A DNA stretch of 14,820 bases, taken from positions 32,434-47,253 of the forward strand of contig DAOM01000059.1 in assembly GCA_002501855.1 (NCBI GenBank), in the 5' to 3' direction. The translations under genes and the position numbers were made by a program. The DNA comes from Candidatus Nitrosopolaris nunavutensis (GTDB lineage: Archaea > Thermoproteota > Nitrososphaeria > Nitrososphaerales > Nitrososphaeraceae). The notes beneath the pieces are model-generated. The model saw nothing but the letters and a program-made list of their open reading frames with translations. It had not been told where the DNA came from and ran no database searches. Shown in pieces: positions 5,737 to 12,354 of this stretch (position 1 is its first letter; every line of letters begins with the position of its first letter).

Positions 5737-6390
5737 TTAGAATGTAAAGGAACTCATCCCGATTTGTGTCCCAAGACCAGAAAAGATTAGAATGTTAACC
5801 ACCAAAACCGCCAATACTGTTAATGCAGATAGCATTATTCCTCTGTATCCGTTGGGAAGAATTTGTCTTTTTAACATCACTACAAAAGAAATAGAAAGGA
5901 GCGCAGCGATGGAAAGCGAAGAGATCATGGTGGCATTTGCGATCATTTTCGCGGCTGTGGATAAGTTGGGAAAAATTATATGGAAATTCTCAAATAAGCC
6001 GACGGGGACAAGGATAATAACCAGTCCAAGAACGAATACCGATGAATATTCACTAATGAATGCTCCGACGGGACCAATCTGCTTGACATTCCGTCCAATC
6101 TGAGCCTCAGAGACACCAAATGGAACCTCATGGGTCTTATAGGTCGGAGAAGAGGAAGATTTGCTATCAAGTTCGCGAAGCATTTGTAAGCCCTCCTGAG
6201 TAATAGTATAATGTTTTGAGTCCTTATTAACATAATTTTCCATCCTGTCCAGATGGTAATAGATGGAACCGGTAGAAAGGCCGGTCGCATTTCTAATTTC
6301 TGAGAAACATGCCGATCCGTTCTTATCCGCGATCGCCCGCAAGATTTTGATTCTTGTCCGTCTAGCCCGAAGCTGAGTCTCTCCAGTCAA
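5737..6390 (-). CDS. Membrane-anchored ArsR-like winged-helix regulator
   Basis: This 217-residue protein has an N-terminal winged helix (about 5-75): RTRIKILRAIADKNGSACF, then SEIRNATGLSTGSIYYHLDRM as the recognition region, and a wing ending YTITQEGLQML. The SIYYHLDRM segment is typical of ArsR-like archaeal regulators. A polar linker (about 76-115) is followed by three predicted membrane helices (about 117-133, 148-173 and 183-206). The architecture suggests a one-component sensor tethered to the membrane, whose signal is unknown. The start is TTG at 6390, supported by a TATA-like element about 25 bases upstream that predicts a leaderless mRNA; no ATG is available near the N-terminus. It is convergent with the small winged-helix gene, 77 bases apart. 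Confidence 0.78.
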   Translation of the reverse strand: MTGETQLRARRTRIKILRAIADKNGSACFSEIRNATGLSTGSIYYHLDRMENYVNKDSKHYTITQEGLQMLRELDSKSSSSPTYKTHEVPFGVSEAQIGRNVKQIGPVGAFISEYSSVFVLGLVIILVPVGLFENFHIIFPNLSTAAKMIANATMISSLSIAALLSISFVVMLKRQILPNGYRGIMLSALTVLAVLVVNILIFSGLGTQIGMSSFTF

Positions 6391-6410
6391 TGTCGTTGAT
6401 ATATCCCAAA

Positions 6411-6420
6411 ATTATTTATC
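6411..6420 (-). promoter_or_regulatory. TATA-like element of the membrane regulator
   Basis: On the minus strand this reads GATAAATAAT, centred about 25 bases before the TTG start at 6390. It supports both that start and a leaderless transcript. Confidence 0.45.
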
Positions 6421-6474
6421 TCTTTCTGAAACAACTCGAAGTAAGACGCCCTATCCTGGAACAAGCTCGGAAGA

Positions 6475-6484
6475 CTTATAGAGA
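6475..6484 (+). promoter_or_regulatory. Putative TATA-like element of tRNA-Trp
   Basis: CTTATAGAGA lies 34-43 bases before the first base of the mature tRNA. A second AT-rich candidate is at about 6495-6504, and the sequence does not decide between them. Confidence 0.35.
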
Positions 6485-6555
6485 TACATCATCATGATAT
6501 TTACCGGATGCCATTGTGGGGTCGTAGCGAAGCCCGGCATCGCAACGGGCTCCAG

Positions 6556-6587
6556 ATCTAACGAATAAAAGGCTAGGATTAGAAGAA
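6556..6587 (+). other. tRNA-Trp intron 1 (anticodon loop, position 37/38)
   Basis: This 32-base insertion separates G37 from A38. An inner helix TCTAA (6557-6561) with TTAGA (6579-6583) follows the three-base bulge AGA (36, 37, first intron base). The central helix between CTCC and the intron 3' end is imperfect, so the bulge-helix-bulge is relaxed and the exact boundaries may be off by one or two. Confidence 0.75.
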
Positions 6588-6608
6588 ACCCGTGGGTCAA
6601 GGGTTCAA

Positions 6609-6639
6609 TTGACTATAAGTCTGCGCTTGGTCAGGATAA
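6609..6639 (+). other. tRNA-Trp intron 2 (T loop, position 58/59)
   Basis: This 31-base insertion can fold into a bulge-helix-bulge. The central helix is GTTC (6603-6606) with GGAT (6634-6637), the 5' bulge is AAT (6607-6609), the 3' bulge is AAA (6638-6640), and the inner helix is TGAC (6610-6613) with GTCA (6630-6633). Cutting after the second base of each bulge restores a seven-base T loop. Confidence 0.8.
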
Positions 6640-6698
6640 ATCCCTTCGGCCCCACTTCATCATAGCAGCATCTACTTTAGGGCGGCAGTATACACACA

Positions 6699-7007
6699 TT
6701 AATGAGTTTGATGGATGCACTTTGACAGTTCGATATGGGAACCAAAACTATTATTTGCTTCTGGTATGTGTCTTTCGATTGCTCGGTAAGCTGAATCAAC
6801 AAAGACTTTTGCGGGATCCTCCTTTCTGACAAACTTCAAAAGCTTTTTCTTTGCAGAACCTAACTTTTCAAAATAAATGATAGAACTTTCCTCTATGATT
6901 GAATCCGCATCTGCGCACGTTACACCGAATCTGATCAGATGAGCTTCCAACTTGGCTGCAAAATGAGCAAAATGCACAGAGTATGCACCACTATCATATT
7001 CAGTCAC
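6699..7007 (-). CDS. Hypothetical small soluble protein
   Basis: This 102-residue protein is not recognised. It looks soluble and mostly helical: helices are likely at about 10-26 (VHFAHFAAKLEAHLIRF), 32-50 and 65-80, with a basic patch at 51-62 (SAKKKLLKFVRK). There is no signal peptide or membrane segment. The start is GTG at 7007, preceded by a purine-rich GGAG. It lies 105 bases downstream of a small membrane-protein gene on the same strand and ends 44 bases beyond the tRNA-Trp gene, which is on the other strand. Because there is no family match, the call rests on an uninterrupted frame, normal composition and orientation. Confidence 0.5.
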   Translation of the reverse strand: MTEYDSGAYSVHFAHFAAKLEAHLIRFGVTCADADSIIEESSIIYFEKLGSAKKKLLKFVRKEDPAKVFVDSAYRAIERHIPEANNSFGSHIELSKCIHQTH

Positions 7008-7112
7008 TCCAACTTCACCCGAGTTATTAAGTAGGCTGTAACTAGCTTTTTAACATTCCACATGACGATGTTTGAACGTTATGGATTTGCTCAGGTTTAT
7101 CTTGTCCAGATA

Positions 7113-7382
7113 CTATGGCATACCATTTTCTGCCTTTCTAGACTTGTATTGATACCATGATCCAAATCTAATTAATGCTACTCCTGCTGCAATTATGACG
7201 AGAGAGGTTGCTAGGAAAGCCGGTTTAACGAAAGAGTTAAGGGGGCTGGGCGCAGAAGAAGTAAACGTGCATTTCAGTTCATGACAGTTCTTGACAATAG
7301 GATAGACAAGTAAAATGGCCGCTAGGGTAACGAGTAATATGGCTCCGACCGAAGAGAGAATAGCCCCGAATTTTATGAACAA
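7113..7382 (-). CDS. Hypothetical small membrane protein, two transmembrane helices
   Basis: This 89-residue protein has two clear hydrophobic helices (about 5-28, AILSSVGAILLVTLAAILLVY; and about 54-71, KPAFLATSLVIIAAGVAL). Between them is a short loop with two cysteines (NCHELKC) that could form a disulfide outside the cell, and a basic tail (YKSRK) follows. Small two-helix proteins of this sort are common in thaumarchaea and have no assigned role. The start is TTG at 7382 because the first helix begins almost at once and no ATG precedes it. It is 57 bases from the upstream gene at 7440 on the same strand. Confidence 0.6.
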   Translation of the reverse strand: MFIKFGAILSSVGAILLVTLAAILLVYPIVKNCHELKCTFTSSAPSPLNSFVKPAFLATSLVIIAAGVALIRFGSWYQYKSRKAENGMP

Positions 7383-7439
7383 TGTTAAACTCAGCTAGAT
7401 ACCTGTCTGTGCAGAGATAAATAATTGTTCTCTATATCG

Positions 7440-8039
7440 TCAATGAATATGCTTTACATCAATCGTTACATATCGATAGGAACTTTCCTTGAGGACTATT
7501 CTAAATCGTTCATTGTAGTAAATGTACGGTAGATCCTTGTAAACATGACGATCCCACAGATCATGGATTGAATCAAAATATTCCTTTCTCTTTTTCCCTA
7601 GCATTCGTAACACTTCGTGACATAACACATGAGAGAGCTTTGCGCAGTTCATATCAGCAAAGAACTTAACTCGCTTAGAGTCTGAAACAGGCGCTTCCAG
7701 TCTCTTCCAATAAATCATTCCAAAATTTTCCGCGGCATATCCTTCGGTCTGACAGTCTGTCCAGAAAGGCTTGAAGTATGTCAAGTAAAAATGGTAAATT
7801 GATTTACCACGTTCAACGTGATCCCTACTAAGATAACTTATGGACATTCTATCAAACAGCTTACCCGGAATTACAGGTAGGATTTCAGCTTCCACGTTGA
7901 AATCTAGCTCAAAATTGCGTTTAATCCACCAGCGGTAAAATCTAGACATCGATGAAACGTAATCCCAATCCTCACTCTGCCTTTTTTCCCATTCTTCGTT
8001 TTTTGCAACGTAGATGAAGAACAGTTTTTCAGGGTGCAC
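7440..8039 (-). CDS. Unassigned zincin-like protein with degenerate HExxR motif
   Basis: This 199-residue protein is rich in Trp, Tyr and Phe, with no signal peptide or membrane helix. Residues 136-148 read SHVLCHEVLRMLG, which has the form of the zinc-binding helix of metalloproteases (HExxHxxG), but the second histidine is Arg145. Downstream, HD (159-160) and H165 occur in SIHDLWDRH and could supply further ligands. This suggests a zincin-related fold, either inactive or binding metal in another way; it is not proof of peptidase activity. The start is GTG at 8039, and a TATA-like element at 8061-8070 predicts transcription beginning at about that position. Tandem AATATT repeats lie just upstream of the promoter. 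Confidence 0.65.
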   Translation of the reverse strand: MHPEKLFFIYVAKNEEWEKRQSEDWDYVSSMSRFYRWWIKRNFELDFNVEAEILPVIPGKLFDRMSISYLSRDHVERGKSIYHFYLTYFKPFWTDCQTEGYAAENFGMIYWKRLEAPVSDSKRVKFFADMNCAKLSHVLCHEVLRMLGKKRKEYFDSIHDLWDRHVYKDLPYIYYNERFRIVLKESSYRYVTIDVKHIH

Positions 8040-8060
8040 GCATGTATTTTTAACGTAGAT

Positions 8061-8070
8061 GTATATAATG
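8061..8070 (-). promoter_or_regulatory. TATA-like element of the zincin-like gene
   Basis: On the minus strand this reads CATTATATAC, about 25-30 bases before the GTG start at 8039, which predicts a leaderless mRNA. Confidence 0.5.
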
Positions 8071-8086
8071 CAATATTACAATATTA
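8071..8086. repeat. Tandem octamer CAATATTA x2 next to a promoter
   Basis: CAATATTA is repeated exactly twice. Each copy contains the palindrome AATATT. The pair lies immediately upstream of the minus-strand TATA-like element, where archaeal regulators or TFB contacts are expected. Confidence 0.45.
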
Positions 8087-8116
8087 CACTCGAGTATTTC
8101 AGTCATGATGATGTTT

Positions 8117-8140
8117 ATTATTATGATTATGATTATGATG
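8117..8140. repeat. Short simple repeat (ATTATG)n
   Basis: Three exact copies of ATTATG (8120-8137), flanked by partial copies, lie in the intergenic space between the zincin-like and VOC genes. This is a microsatellite-like tract with no evident coding. Confidence 0.6.
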
Positions 8141-8220
8141 TGTTTTCCAAGTCATTTTTGTTCCCTTAGCGATAAGTTCTTAATGCGGCCTACGTAAATT
8201 CAAAACGGTGTAACTTAGTG

Positions 8221-8619
8221 ATGCTCACCAAGCTGGGAGCGATAATTCTCTTAGTGGCAGATATGAAAAAATCTATAGAATTCTATAAAGGTATTCTCGA
8301 ACTTCCTTTGAAGCACCAATCGGAAGATTGGACTGAATTTTTCAGCAATGGTACCATTTTGGCTTTACACCCGGCAAAAAAGAAAGAAAAAACAAAAGCT
8401 GCTCCAACTATACTGGTAGGTTTTATGGTAAACGATCTTGACACTACTGTTAAACGATTAAAAGAAAAGAATGTAAAATTTTTCAAAGAACCTAGAGAAG
8501 AACCGTTTGGAAAACATGCCATATTTGTAGATCCTGACGAGCACTTGATCTCAATTGTGCAATTTGAGGCAAAATCTGCTGAAGGGTTTGATCTATTAGG
8601 TTTAATAGGTGCTGAATAA
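8221..8619 (+). CDS. VOC-fold (glyoxalase/bleomycin-resistance/dioxygenase superfamily) protein
   Basis: This 132-residue protein has the paired beta-alpha-beta-beta-beta modules of the vicinal oxygen chelate fold. The first module runs from LGAIILLVADMKKSIEFYKGIL to GTILALHP (about 4-50). The second runs from ILVGFMVNDLDTTVKRLKEKNV to FVDPDEHLISIVQ (about 64-115). The FVDPDEHLISI ending is characteristic of the single-unit glyoxalase-like group. The usual metal-ligand pattern is not clear (no His in the first strand), so the reaction cannot be named. An in-frame GTG at 8218 directly precedes ATG 8221; the ATG is preferred. The 5S rRNA gene follows on the same strand. Confidence 0.82.
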   Translation: MLTKLGAIILLVADMKKSIEFYKGILELPLKHQSEDWTEFFSNGTILALHPAKKKEKTKAAPTILVGFMVNDLDTTVKRLKEKNVKFFKEPREEPFGKHAIFVDPDEHLISIVQFEAKSAEGFDLLGLIGAE

Positions 8620-8654
8620 AGTAATCTGTGATATAACAGGCGATCTAGAGCAAG

Positions 8655-8663
8655 GTTAATTTG
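8655..8663 (+). promoter_or_regulatory. TATA-like element of 5S rRNA
   Basis: GTTAATTTG ends 22 bases before the first paired base of the 5S rRNA (8686), the expected position for an archaeal RNA-gene promoter. Confidence 0.4.
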
Positions 8664-8685
8664 ACCCTCTGACACTAATACTAGT

Positions 8686-8804
8686 AAGCCGGTCATAGAG
8701 GCAGGGTGCGACCCGGTCCCATTCCGAACCCGGAAGTCAAACCTGTCTTCGCTGCTGTGTTACTTACCTGCGTGAGCGGTTGGGAAGCAGCAGTGCTGGC
8801 GCTT
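8686..8804 (+). rRNA. rrf: 5S ribosomal RNA
   Basis: Bases 8713-8736 contain the strongly conserved loop B-C core (CGGTCCCATTCCGAAC, then CCGGAAGT). The start GCCGGTCATAG matches the archaeal 5' region. GCTGCT (8751-8756) pairs with AGCAGC (8786-8791) in the IV/V arm. The terminal helix pairs AAG + CCGG (8686-8692) with CTGG + CTT (8796-8804), allowing two unpaired bases on the 3' side, so the ends may be off by a few bases. The length of about 119 fits. No 16S or 23S rRNA is in the window, consistent with the unlinked 5S gene known in thaumarchaea. Confidence 0.93.
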
Positions 8805-9041
8805 GATTTGATCCATATTTTAATGAAGATGCAGCGACGAAGCGAGTTAAGTTCGTCAAAGTGGATTTTACATCTAAAACATCTTATTTTCCAATTTTTG
8901 TCTGAAAAAAGTTAGACATTAATACCTGGATGGACATCGAAATATATACAATCACCAACTTGACTCGCATTTAGTAATACTTTGCTTTTGTGGCGTAAAA
9001 CAATCATTTCGAACAACAACGTGGACATGAACCATTTAACG
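8805..9041. other. Intergenic region after 5S rRNA
   Basis: No gene is supported. A short T tract (8818-8821) could end 5S transcription. A perfect 6-bp inverted repeat, GACGAA (8836-8841) with TTCGTC (8852-8857), lies 31 bases beyond the rRNA. A second T-rich stretch (about 8883-8900) could end either the 5S transcript or, on the other strand, nothing obvious. The end of the convergent aminopeptidase gene is at 9042. Confidence 0.4.
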
Positions 9042-10538
9042 TTACTTATTAGGAGCCTCCATCAGAAATTTTACCACAGTGCGAACACCAAATCCTGTTG
9101 CGCCCTTAGGATTGTAGCTTCGCTCAAACGTTCCTTCTTGAGTCCATGCGGTTCCTGCAATATCTAAGTGTACCCAAGGAATATCGTTCGTGAAATTGGA
9201 CAAAAATGCTGCTGCTGTAATCGCACCACCTGGTCTACCGCCGATATTCTTAAGATCAGCTACAGTACTCTTTATCTGTTCATAGTATTCGTCATGTAAT
9301 GGGAGACCCCATATTCTTTCTCCTGTTTTTTCAGATATTTTGCTCAATCTCTCCGCGAGGTGCTTGCTGGTCCCTATTGCAGCTGCAACGTTAGCACCAA
9401 GAGCAATAACGCACGCACCAGTAAGAGTGGCTAGATCGATAATTGCCTGAGGATTGAATATTGCAACACCGTATGCCATTGCATCCGCGAGAATAATTCT
9501 GCCCTCCGCATCCGTGTTCAAGATCTCCACGGTCTTGCCATTGTACATCCGAATTATGTCCCCAGGCCTGTACGAAGTGCTGGAAGGCATATTTTCAACC
9601 GAAGGGATTATCCCTATAACATTTACTGGAAGACCCAACGATGCTATTGCTTTTAGTATTCCGAGAACGCTGCAGCCTCCACATTTATCAAATTTCATTT
9701 CATCCATTTTATCACCAGGTTTCAAGGATATGCCTCCCGTGTCGAACGTAACAGCCTTTCCAACCAAAAGATATGGTTTTTGATGATCCACATTTCCATA
9801 ATATTCCAAAATTATCAATTTAGGCGGATTATTGCTTCCTTTTCCCACTGAAACTATCCCGTTTAGTCCGATAGATTCCATCTCATACCGTTCTAAAATC
9901 CGAGTTTTTATCCCGTATTCACCATCAAGTGCCAACGCAAGACTGGCTATTTGTGAAGGGGGGCACTCATTAGGCGGTAGGTTACTTAAATCACGCGCAT
10001 AATTGACCGCCTGTGTTATCAAATTTACTATGTCTACCACAGCCTGGAATTTCGCAGAATCTGAATTAACCACGATTGTAGCCTGCGCAGGGATAGTAGT
10101 AGCTTCCTTTCCGCTTGTCTTGTATCGGTTGAAGGTATATAGCGAAAGAAGAACACCTTCAGAAATCGCTTCTATTAAAGCTTCATCCACATCCATGAAG
10201 GGTAAAATGCAGAATTCTTCGACGCCTAGTTCCTTAGCCTCCAGAGCTGCTTTACCGGCAATAATTCTTGCATTTTCATACGTAAATTTTTCTCTCGTTC
10301 CAAGACCTATTAGCATAATTTTTTTTATCAATCCTTTGCCCATCATATGGAAAATTATATTTGATCCAAAACTTCTTTTGAATTCTTTATTTTCGATGAG
10401 CTCTATGATCGCAGCGGTTATTGTAGAATTCAATCCTTTTGACTTGAAAAAATCACGTTCGTTTTCGAAAATGCCAATGACTAGGAGTGCAGTTTGCATC
10501 TGGTCAATCTTAGCCTCTTGTACTATAACACCAACCAT
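9042..10538 (-). CDS. pepA: Leucyl aminopeptidase, M17 family
   Basis: This 498-residue protein has the two-domain M17 layout. An N-terminal macro-like domain (about 1-170) is followed by the catalytic domain with RDLSNLPPNECPP (182-194), GKAVTFDTGGISLKPG (260-275), MKFDKCGG (281-288) and NTDAEGR (341-347). K261, D266, D284, D343 and E345 match the ligands of the two metal ions, and K273 and R347 match the catalytic Lys/Arg of the family. It should remove N-terminal residues from peptides in the cytoplasm as a hexamer. The length is typical and all metal ligands are present. The start is ATG 10538, with an AT-rich promoter core about 25 bases upstream, so the mRNA is probably leaderless. It is divergent from the pentose phosphate operon. 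Confidence 0.95.
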   Translation of the reverse strand: MVGVIVQEAKIDQMQTALLVIGIFENERDFFKSKGLNSTITAAIIELIENKEFKRSFGSNIIFHMMGKGLIKKIMLIGLGTREKFTYENARIIAGKAALEAKELGVEEFCILPFMDVDEALIEAISEGVLLSLYTFNRYKTSGKEATTIPAQATIVVNSDSAKFQAVVDIVNLITQAVNYARDLSNLPPNECPPSQIASLALALDGEYGIKTRILERYEMESIGLNGIVSVGKGSNNPPKLIILEYYGNVDHQKPYLLVGKAVTFDTGGISLKPGDKMDEMKFDKCGGCSVLGILKAIASLGLPVNVIGIIPSVENMPSSTSYRPGDIIRMYNGKTVEILNTDAEGRIILADAMAYGVAIFNPQAIIDLATLTGACVIALGANVAAAIGTSKHLAERLSKISEKTGERIWGLPLHDEYYEQIKSTVADLKNIGGRPGGAITAAAFLSNFTNDIPWVHLDIAGTAWTQEGTFERSYNPKGATGFGVRTVVKFLMEAPNK

Positions 10539-10560
10539 GCTAACTTGTAATCATTTAATT

Positions 10561-10570
10561 ATTTTAAATT
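10561..10570 (-). promoter_or_regulatory. TATA-like element of pepA
   Basis: On the minus strand this reads AATTTAAAAT, 23-32 bases before the ATG at 10538, consistent with a leaderless mRNA. Confidence 0.5.
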
Positions 10571-10636
10571 ATCTCAAAGACCGTACGCTGTAAACTGCTC
10601 CTAAATAGCGGAAGCAATAGAGATGGTTGGGTGCCT

Positions 10637-10648
10637 TTACATATATCT
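10637..10648 (+). promoter_or_regulatory. TATA-like element of the pentose phosphate operon
   Basis: TTACATATATCT predicts transcription from about 10670 and a leader of roughly 25 bases before ATG 10696. It is the only strong promoter-like element before the three overlapping genes. Confidence 0.5.
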
Positions 10649-10695
10649 TTTTATTTTCCCTGTGGCCGCACTTCATATGATCTGAAAAAATTTGA

Positions 10696-12354
10696 ATGGT
10701 TGCGATCCTCATAATGGGTTTTAGAATGCGCTACCTTGATCTTAAGAGGAAGATATGCAGCGTTCGTATGCTGGCTATTCAAGGAATTGCTGAAGCTGGC
10801 TCTGGTCATCCTGGCGCATCATTATCAGCTGCGGAGCTCATGGGCGTTCTTTATTTTCGAAAGATGAATCATTCACCAACAATGCCAGATTGGAGCGAGA
10901 GGGACTATTTTATAAACTCAAAAGGACATTCGGCTCCGGGGTTCTTTGCAACACTGGCGATTGCCGGTTACTTTCCACCCACTGAAATGAAGACTTTGCG
11001 TAAGCTCGGGAGCAGACTGCAGGGTCATCCGGTTAGATACACTCAGAAGGAGACCCACCAAAGTGTACCAGGAACTGAGTTTTCAGGAGGCTCGGAGGGA
11101 ATTGGTCTTTCAGTGTCGATAGGGATAGCGCTGGCAAATAGGCTGGATGGTAAAAAAAATCGTGTTTATACTCTAATAGGTGACGGAGAATCAAACGAAG
11201 GTCAGATCTGGGAAGCAGCAATGGCTGCTGCCAAGTTCAAACTGCATAACCTAGTAGCCATACTAGATCGCAACCGCATCCAACAGGACGGTTTCACGGA
11301 AGATATCATGCCTCTCGATCCGACTCGTGATAAATGGTCCGCCTTCAATTGGAATGTAATCGAGATAGCTGGTCACAATGTTGAACAGATAATTGACGCT
11401 CTAAACAAAGCAAGTGAGGCAAAAGATAGTCCGACTATAATTATAGCAAACACTGTTAAAGGGAACGGCATCAAACATATGACGAACAATCCGCAGTGGC
11501 ATGGAAAGGCTCCGCCAATAGAACACACTCCTTTATTGTTAGAAGAACTTGGAAGTGAATGCCTAATTGCGCCATCTATTATAGCTGGGCAGCAAGAAAA
11601 TTACGAAGAGAAGATAAGAAGCGCAGAACGGGGAGGAGCCGACATCATACATCTGGATATCATGGATGGTAGATTTGTGCCTAATACTACATTCTATTCA
11701 GATACAATAAAACAACTAAGACATATCACCACATTACCATTTGATGCTCATCTTATGATTGAAAATCCGTTGGCTCATATCCAAGATTATATTGATGCTA
11801 GATGTGATATAGTTAGTGTTCATGCAGAGACATGTAGTGAAAGTGAATTTGCGCAGATTACTCATAGATTACTTTCGAACGGAATTAGCCCAGGTATTGC
11901 ACTAAATCCATCTACAGATCTTCCAAATTGGCTTTTTCCCCACCTGCAGGATGTCGATGTCGTGCTAATAATGTCGGTAAATCCAGGCTTTGCGGGCCAA
12001 AAATTCATCCCAGAAGTCTTATCAAAAATCCGGCTAATAAATCAAAAGCTAAGAGAACACGGATTCTTAGGGTACATTGAAGCCGATGGTGGCATTGATG
12101 CTACTATGTTGCAAGCAGTCTATGAGGCTGGAGCTAGAATATTCGTAGCCGGAAACGCGGTATATGGCAGTGGGGATATCCATGGCGCAATTATCCAGCT
12201 AAGGTACAAGGTAAATGTGGCGTTGGAGAGAAAGCTCCTAGAGCAGGCGAACACTATAGGTATAAGACGCGACTGGTTGAAGACACGCAAACATATATTG
12301 ATTCCTCTAGCAAATGAGCTAGGGATAGAGGAAGAACTACATGCTCTTAAGTAA
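10696..12354 (+). CDS. Fusion protein: transketolase N-terminal subunit + ribulose-phosphate 3-epimerase
   Basis: Residues 1-275 of 552 are the TPP-binding half of a split transketolase: AGSGHPGASLSAAE (34-47), SKGHSAPG (75-82), GDGESNEGQIWEAAMAAAKF (162-181) and DRNRIQQDG (191-199), ending at the family's usual NNPQWHGKAP (264-273). A short linker leads to a complete ribulose-5-phosphate 3-epimerase at about 290-495. There APSI (292-295), HLDIMDGRFVPN (319-330), AHLM (351-354), MSVNPGFAGQ (426-435), EADGGI (462-467) and FVAGNAVYG (483-491) are intact, and H319, D321, H352 and D464 match the catalytic metal ligands. A charged helical tail (about 497-552) belongs to neither family. The frame is uninterrupted. 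Starts at 10714 and 10726 are possible, but ATG 10696 fits the promoter. The next gene is the transketolase C-half. Confidence 0.93.
   Translation: MVAILIMGFRMRYLDLKRKICSVRMLAIQGIAEAGSGHPGASLSAAELMGVLYFRKMNHSPTMPDWSERDYFINSKGHSAPGFFATLAIAGYFPPTEMKTLRKLGSRLQGHPVRYTQKETHQSVPGTEFSGGSEGIGLSVSIGIALANRLDGKKNRVYTLIGDGESNEGQIWEAAMAAAKFKLHNLVAILDRNRIQQDGFTEDIMPLDPTRDKWSAFNWNVIEIAGHNVEQIIDALNKASEAKDSPTIIIANTVKGNGIKHMTNNPQWHGKAPPIEHTPLLLEELGSECLIAPSIIAGQQENYEEKIRSAERGGADIIHLDIMDGRFVPNTTFYSDTIKQLRHITTLPFDAHLMIENPLAHIQDYIDARCDIVSVHAETCSESEFAQITHRLLSNGISPGIALNPSTDLPNWLFPHLQDVDVVLIMSVNPGFAGQKFIPEVLSKIRLINQKLREHGFLGYIEADGGIDATMLQAVYEAGARIFVAGNAVYGSGDIHGAIIQLRYKVNVALERKLLEQANTIGIRRDWLKTRKHILIPLANELGIEEELHALK

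Larger units (their letters stand above)
6518..6654 (+). tRNA. trnW: tRNA-Trp (CCA anticodon) with two introns
   Basis: A full cloverleaf forms once two insertions are removed. The acceptor stem is GGGGTCG (6518-6524) with CGGCCCC (6647-6653), discriminator A at 6654. T8 and A9 are 6525-6526. The D stem is GCGA/TCGC with loop AGCCCGGCA, giving A14, G15, G18, G19 and A21. The anticodon stem is ACGGG (6545-6549) with CCCGT (6589-6593), and the loop CT-CCA-GA gives tryptophan. The variable loop is GGGTC, with C48 matching G15. The T stem is AAGGG (6599-6603) with CCCTT (6642-6646). Intron 1 (6556-6587, 32 bases) is at the canonical 37/38 site. Intron 2 (6609-6639, 31 bases) interrupts the T loop between 58 and 59, leaving TTCAAAT. 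The mature length is 74, one more than 73 because of a 17a base. CCA is not encoded. Confidence 0.93.

Noticed and set aside
5792..6103. Plus-strand open frame of 103 codons
   Set aside because: It is antisense to the membrane segments of the winged-helix regulator, a common source of false frames.
8117..8140. Possible CRISPR-like repeat
   Set aside because: The unit is only six bases with no spacers, so it is a simple tandem repeat.
8283..8696. Minus-strand open frame of 137 codons
   Set aside because: It is antisense to the VOC-fold gene and runs into the 5S rRNA gene; no family features.
8706..8915. Plus-strand open frame of 69 codons
   Set aside because: Its first half lies inside the conserved 5S rRNA core and the rest has no protein-like features.
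8982..9167. Plus-strand open frame of 61 codons after the 5S gene
   Set aside because: It overlaps the end of pepA on the other strand, lacks a promoter-like element, and has unusual composition.
10003..10593. Plus-strand open frame of 196 codons antisense to pepA
   Set aside because: It mirrors a well-conserved M17 aminopeptidase gene on the other strand and covers its promoter; its translation has no recognisable domain.
10696..12354. Fusion gene explained as two genes with a missed stop
   Set aside because: The frame is continuous through the linker, no start codon with upstream signals appears before the epimerase domain, and both domains keep conserved motifs in the same frame.
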